Positions 60,802-64,000 of a stretch of DNA of 64,000 nt are shown one piece after another (the first letter of the stretch is position 1; each line of letters starts with the position of its first letter). Position numbers and translations under genes: made by a program. A model generated the notes under the pieces. That model worked only from the letters and a program-made list of their open reading frames with translations, was not told the origin of the DNA and did not search any database. The stretch lies in assembly GCA_013407085.1 (NCBI GenBank), contig JACCGJ010014506.1, positions 46,665-110,664 on the forward strand, in the 5' to 3' direction. The DNA is from Atriophallophorus winterbourni (taxonomy: Eukaryota; Platyhelminthes; Trematoda; Plagiorchiida; Microphallidae).

Positions 60802-61160
60802 ATAGAGCATTTTACCGAGTAATCCTTTTGATATCTCTCTCGGTTAACCAGAAGTAAAGTTTCATCTAGATTACCATCGATTGTTGAACCTCGAGCAAAT
60901 GAATGTGAGAAATTGAGCTATTTCATTAGTAATAAAACTACCTGTTATTAAAAGAAAGGATGTTGTTCAAAGCTTGGTTGAACGCTTGCATAAATAAGTG
61001 GAGTTCTTGGTTCGAGATGAAAGTATATTGTGAGACCAGAATGTAATTACATGTGAAAAATATATTCAGACCCGCTCCTTTAAGATAGGGATTATAATTC
61101 ACATGTTTGATTGAATTCTACTGAAATGTTTTCATTATATTGATATATATATATGTATAT

Positions 61161-61660
61161 ATAAACAAGGTTATACTTGGATGCCACTGTTGCATAGGGT
61201 TCGTACAAAGAACCACGAAGCTCAAACACAGAATCACATAGTGATTCGTGGTCAAGGACTCAAGGTGGTTATGGATGACCAAAGTGATGTGTTTATCACA
61301 TCCTCCGCACTTACACATTATTGCCGGTTTCTGGCTGTTTGCCGTCAAGCACTCAAGGTGCTTATGGATGACCAAAGTTATGTGTTGTTCACATCCTCCG
61401 CACATACACACCAATACCAGTTTCTGGCTGTTTGCCGTCATCATATGGAGACAGTAAAATTAGCTTCCGTGAGCCTTAAAACAATGGATAAGTGATAAAC
61501 TGAGTTCTACTCTGATGTCACTGTTGTACAACGAACCACGATGTTCAATCACAGAATCACATGGTGTGTAAGTGCAGGGGATGTAATCAACACATTTCTT
61601 TGGTCATCCATAAGTGCCTTGAGTGCTTGACCACGAATCACTTTATGAAATCATAACTAC
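61161..61660 (-). ncRNA. Rearranged hammerhead-repeat array
   Basis: The first 400 bases carry minus-strand units (tatgcaacagtggc and similar on the minus strand). A hammerhead-like core near 61450-61411 has ATGATGA in place of CTGATGA, a good stem II and GAAAC. A second partial core lies near 61345-61321. At about 61563 orientation flips: the remaining 100 bases read in plus orientation. Internal recombination has shortened the units. Confidence 0.5.
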
Positions 61661-61666
61661 ATAGGT

Positions 61667-62430
61667 TCGCATGTCCTTGAAAATTGCAGTGAAGAAAAAG
61701 ATTTGGGTGTCTGGATATTCTCCAGTTTAAAAACATCACTTCAAACTAACAGTGCCTTTAGAAAAGCAACACGTGTTCTAAATCTACTCAAACGTGTATT
61801 TGGGAAATTTTCGCCCAAGATATTCCCAAGGATTATAAATACATACTTGAGACCAGTCATGAAATACGGTGTGCAGTCATGGTCTCCGTGGCTCAAGAGG
61901 GATGTGGAACTTATGCAGCGAATCTATCACCGCTCAACAAAACTAGTACTCAGCATCCGAAACAAACCATATAAAGAAAAGATAGCTCAACTGAATTTGT
62001 TTGATTTTCCCTATCGACGAATCAGAGGAGACCTTATCTTACTTTACAAAACATTCCATACCCGAACCATCCCTTACAGGATTTATTCACGCGAAGGGAT
62101 ACGAGGAATTATCGAACCCATAAATATGTGCTGGTGGTACCCCATTCCCACCTGAACTGTAGAAGGTATTTTTACTCTGCCCGTGTCTGTTTTACTTGGA
62201 ACAGTTGACCTTCAACCGTTGCTCACACCACTAGCTTGCATGACTTTAAAACGAAATTAGACGAATTTTTATTGCATTATTGGTTTTCAGAACACTCATA
62301 TACTGTTTAATCTAGGTTCTTATATTGTTTATACACTTAAATTTCAATTTTTACCATCCTAGGGTTGTTGTTAAGCTTGCTGCTTTTTAGACCATTAAAA
62401 ACCTTGAATTACCTTGAACCTTGAATTACC
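61667..62430 (+). mobile_element. 5'-truncated CR1-like LINE with intact C-terminal domain
   Basis: An open stretch of about 160 codons starts at HVLENCSEEKDLGVWIFSSL and runs through YLRPVMKYGVQSWSPWLKRD and NLFDFPYRRIRGDLILLYKT. The last block, GRYFYSARVCFTWNS, is in another frame. The 3' UTR has aagcttgctgctttttagaccattaaaa and a ccttgaatta repeat tail (62400-62440). Confidence 0.8.
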
Positions 62431-62439
62431 TTGAATTAC

Positions 62440-63830
62440 ATTATTAGAATTATCATTCGATATTGAAGTTTGCTCGAATGCACACAAAATTTTATCAATT
62501 GATTGATCTCAAAAACTATCCCTTAATCGGAACAAATATGGCTGCTTGAACTTTGCTCTTAGTGTTTTATTTGGTCCACCATAGTTGGTCATAAATTCGT
62601 TGCTAAGTAACCGGAAATGGATTGACATTGTTGTTGAAGTGAAAGGGTGTATTACAGTATGTATCGTAAATTCATTTGTGGAGTTTTTGTTGACAACTGG
62701 TCGAAATGGTAAAAAATGGTTATTAGATATACAACGATCAAAGCAGTTGGCTTCTACGCACTTATTAACTTCATGGTTGTTAGGAAATGGTAGGAGGTTC
62801 TAAATAATAGTATATTTCAAAGCTATGTCGAACCGCGATGTTCAAATAATGATTCACAAAGTGATATTTGGTAAAGTGCTTAAGACTCGCAAAATGGTTG
62901 ACAGATTGAGATGCGGATGTAAGCACTTCCCTGAGTTTGTTGCAAGATGTTTGTGATCGATCTAAGAACATAGTCGGTCAGAGTAGCTTTGTTGATCACG
63001 CTTCACTTTTAACACAGGCGTTTCATCAGACCAAGGGTATTAATCAGAACAGGGAACGCTATTAGCTAGTACTACAACCACCACATCTAATTGGTGGTAT
63101 CACAAAAGAGCTAATTGGAATCCTAGGCATGTCAAGCCGTGTAAAGAAAGACAAGATTAATCAGACTATTTAGCAGGTCAAGGTCAATTGATGCTGTGCT
63201 TCACACGGGTACTGCTAAACGTGTGACAATTGTGCATAAATCGAAACAGGTTAAAAAATCAAATGAAACAAATTGTGCAGAATTTCAACCTCAACGAATA
63301 TTTGTCCACCACCGCGCCAAATGCATGTGTTCCAGCAGTGGTGATGTCAACTTCTTTCGCTTGCAGGCAGTCGCAAAAAATCTACATTTTCAAAATTAAA
63401 ACTGTGGCTAGTGTCCAACACGCGTTCGGCCAAAACCTCATGTCAAATTGTTAGCTAATCAACCCGAACCGAGACAATTGCTGCTCGAAGGTTGGGCTAC
63501 AACATCCGGTAACCATTTTGATCGCTGTACGATAAAACATCTCTAGTAGCAAAGCGTCTTTTTACTAGCATGGTGCCCAAGCTTTTGCTCTATAGTATAC
63601 GTCTGGACGTATGTTGGTTTCAAGATAATTCGTAAATTGTAAAAATTCTAATCAGTAAGCGTAAATAAACACGCACTTAAAGACAGCCTACCACGGTCAG
63701 ACGATCCTTTCACATTTCCACACACTCAAACATTCAGATGTTTCTCCGATTTAATCTACTCTGCTGTTCGACTGCAAAGTGCGTATGTTTATGGGGAACG
63801 TCTTTTAACCTGTAACATCATAAGTGATTA
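62440..63830. other. No gene recognised; one hammerhead-repeat relic
   Basis: At 62825-62910 a short stretch (gaaccgcgatgttcaaa, gattcacaaagtgat) matches the spacer part of the 241-bp hammerhead family. The rest shows no frame or repeat that I can support. Confidence 0.35.
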
Positions 63831-63834
63831 TAGT

Positions 63835-64000
63835 GACCGTTACTTAAGTGCTTTCAAAAGCTGCTCTATTAAGATCGCGACGCATACGGTGGCTTGTTCA
63901 CTTCTACAGAAAAAAGGTCGTATTCCCAAATATCTACTCTATGGGGAGTTGAAACCAGGAGGTCGACCATTGAGAAGACCGCCCCTGCGGTACAAAGACG
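63835..64000 (+). mobile_element. Zinc-finger LINE copy Z5, cut by the window end
   Basis: The plus strand encodes in pieces KVLSKAALL, a WLVHFYRKKV-type block and a GRPLRRPPLRYKD-like block up to the last base. It matches the same region of copies Z2-Z4 and continues beyond the window. Confidence 0.6.

Noticed and set aside
61181..61495. 104-codon frame with internal repetition
   Set aside because: It translates the hammerhead-repeat array; the apparent protein repeat comes from DNA repeats.

Overview
The window is eukaryotic nuclear DNA. Genes are split by GT-AG introns, there are few of them, and most of the sequence is retrotransposon and repeat. The mix of elements (RTE-like and CR1-like LINEs, a CsRn1-like Ty3/gypsy element, hammerhead-ribozyme repeats) and the intron-after-ATG alpha-tubulin gene point to a flatworm, most likely a parasitic one such as a fluke or tapeworm. 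This is inference; no species can be named from sequence alone.

Layout. 1-2.7 kb: no gene seen. 2.74-14.49 kb (+): a five-exon MAP kinase kinase of the MKK3/6/4 type, stretched by introns full of elements (one LINE split by a nested RTE, a pogo/Tigger remnant, four copies of one dispersed repeat). 16.2-18 kb: a tRNA-derived SINE and a CR1 relic. 19.93-24.55 kb (+): a divergent alpha-tubulin whose last intron holds an RTE copy with an 11-bp target-site duplication. 26.3-29.6 kb: hammerhead-type repeat units. 30.78-32.38 kb (+): a canonical 451-residue alpha-tubulin with TATA box, initiator and poly(A) signal. 33.2-41 kb: Tigger remnants and CR1 LINEs, one of them a long minus-strand copy. 41.9-44.1 kb: more hammerhead repeats, one with a complete consensus core. 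45.4-49.4 kb (+): a long CR1 copy interrupted by another LINE. 50.6-52.7 kb (-): weak evidence for exons of an unrecognised or GRAM-domain gene. 52.1-54.3 kb: fragments of a LINE with a C-terminal zinc finger. 54.5-59.4 kb: two rearranged gypsy copies, one bounded by inverted LTRs. 59.51-60.42 kb (+): a small LITAF-domain gene whose single seen intron holds a 369-bp RTE-derived element. 60.5-64 kb: dispersed repeats, a hammerhead array, a CR1 3' part and the start of another zinc-finger LINE.

The four confident host genes (MKK, two tandem alpha-tubulins, LITAF-like) all read on the plus strand and have unrelated roles: stress MAPK signalling, microtubules, and endosomal membrane. The most interesting signal is a dispersed family of about 241-bp units, partly in tandem, carrying type I hammerhead ribozyme motifs with a minimal stem III. 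That architecture is known from retrozymes and Penelope-associated ribozymes. No Penelope-type reverse transcriptase was seen here.
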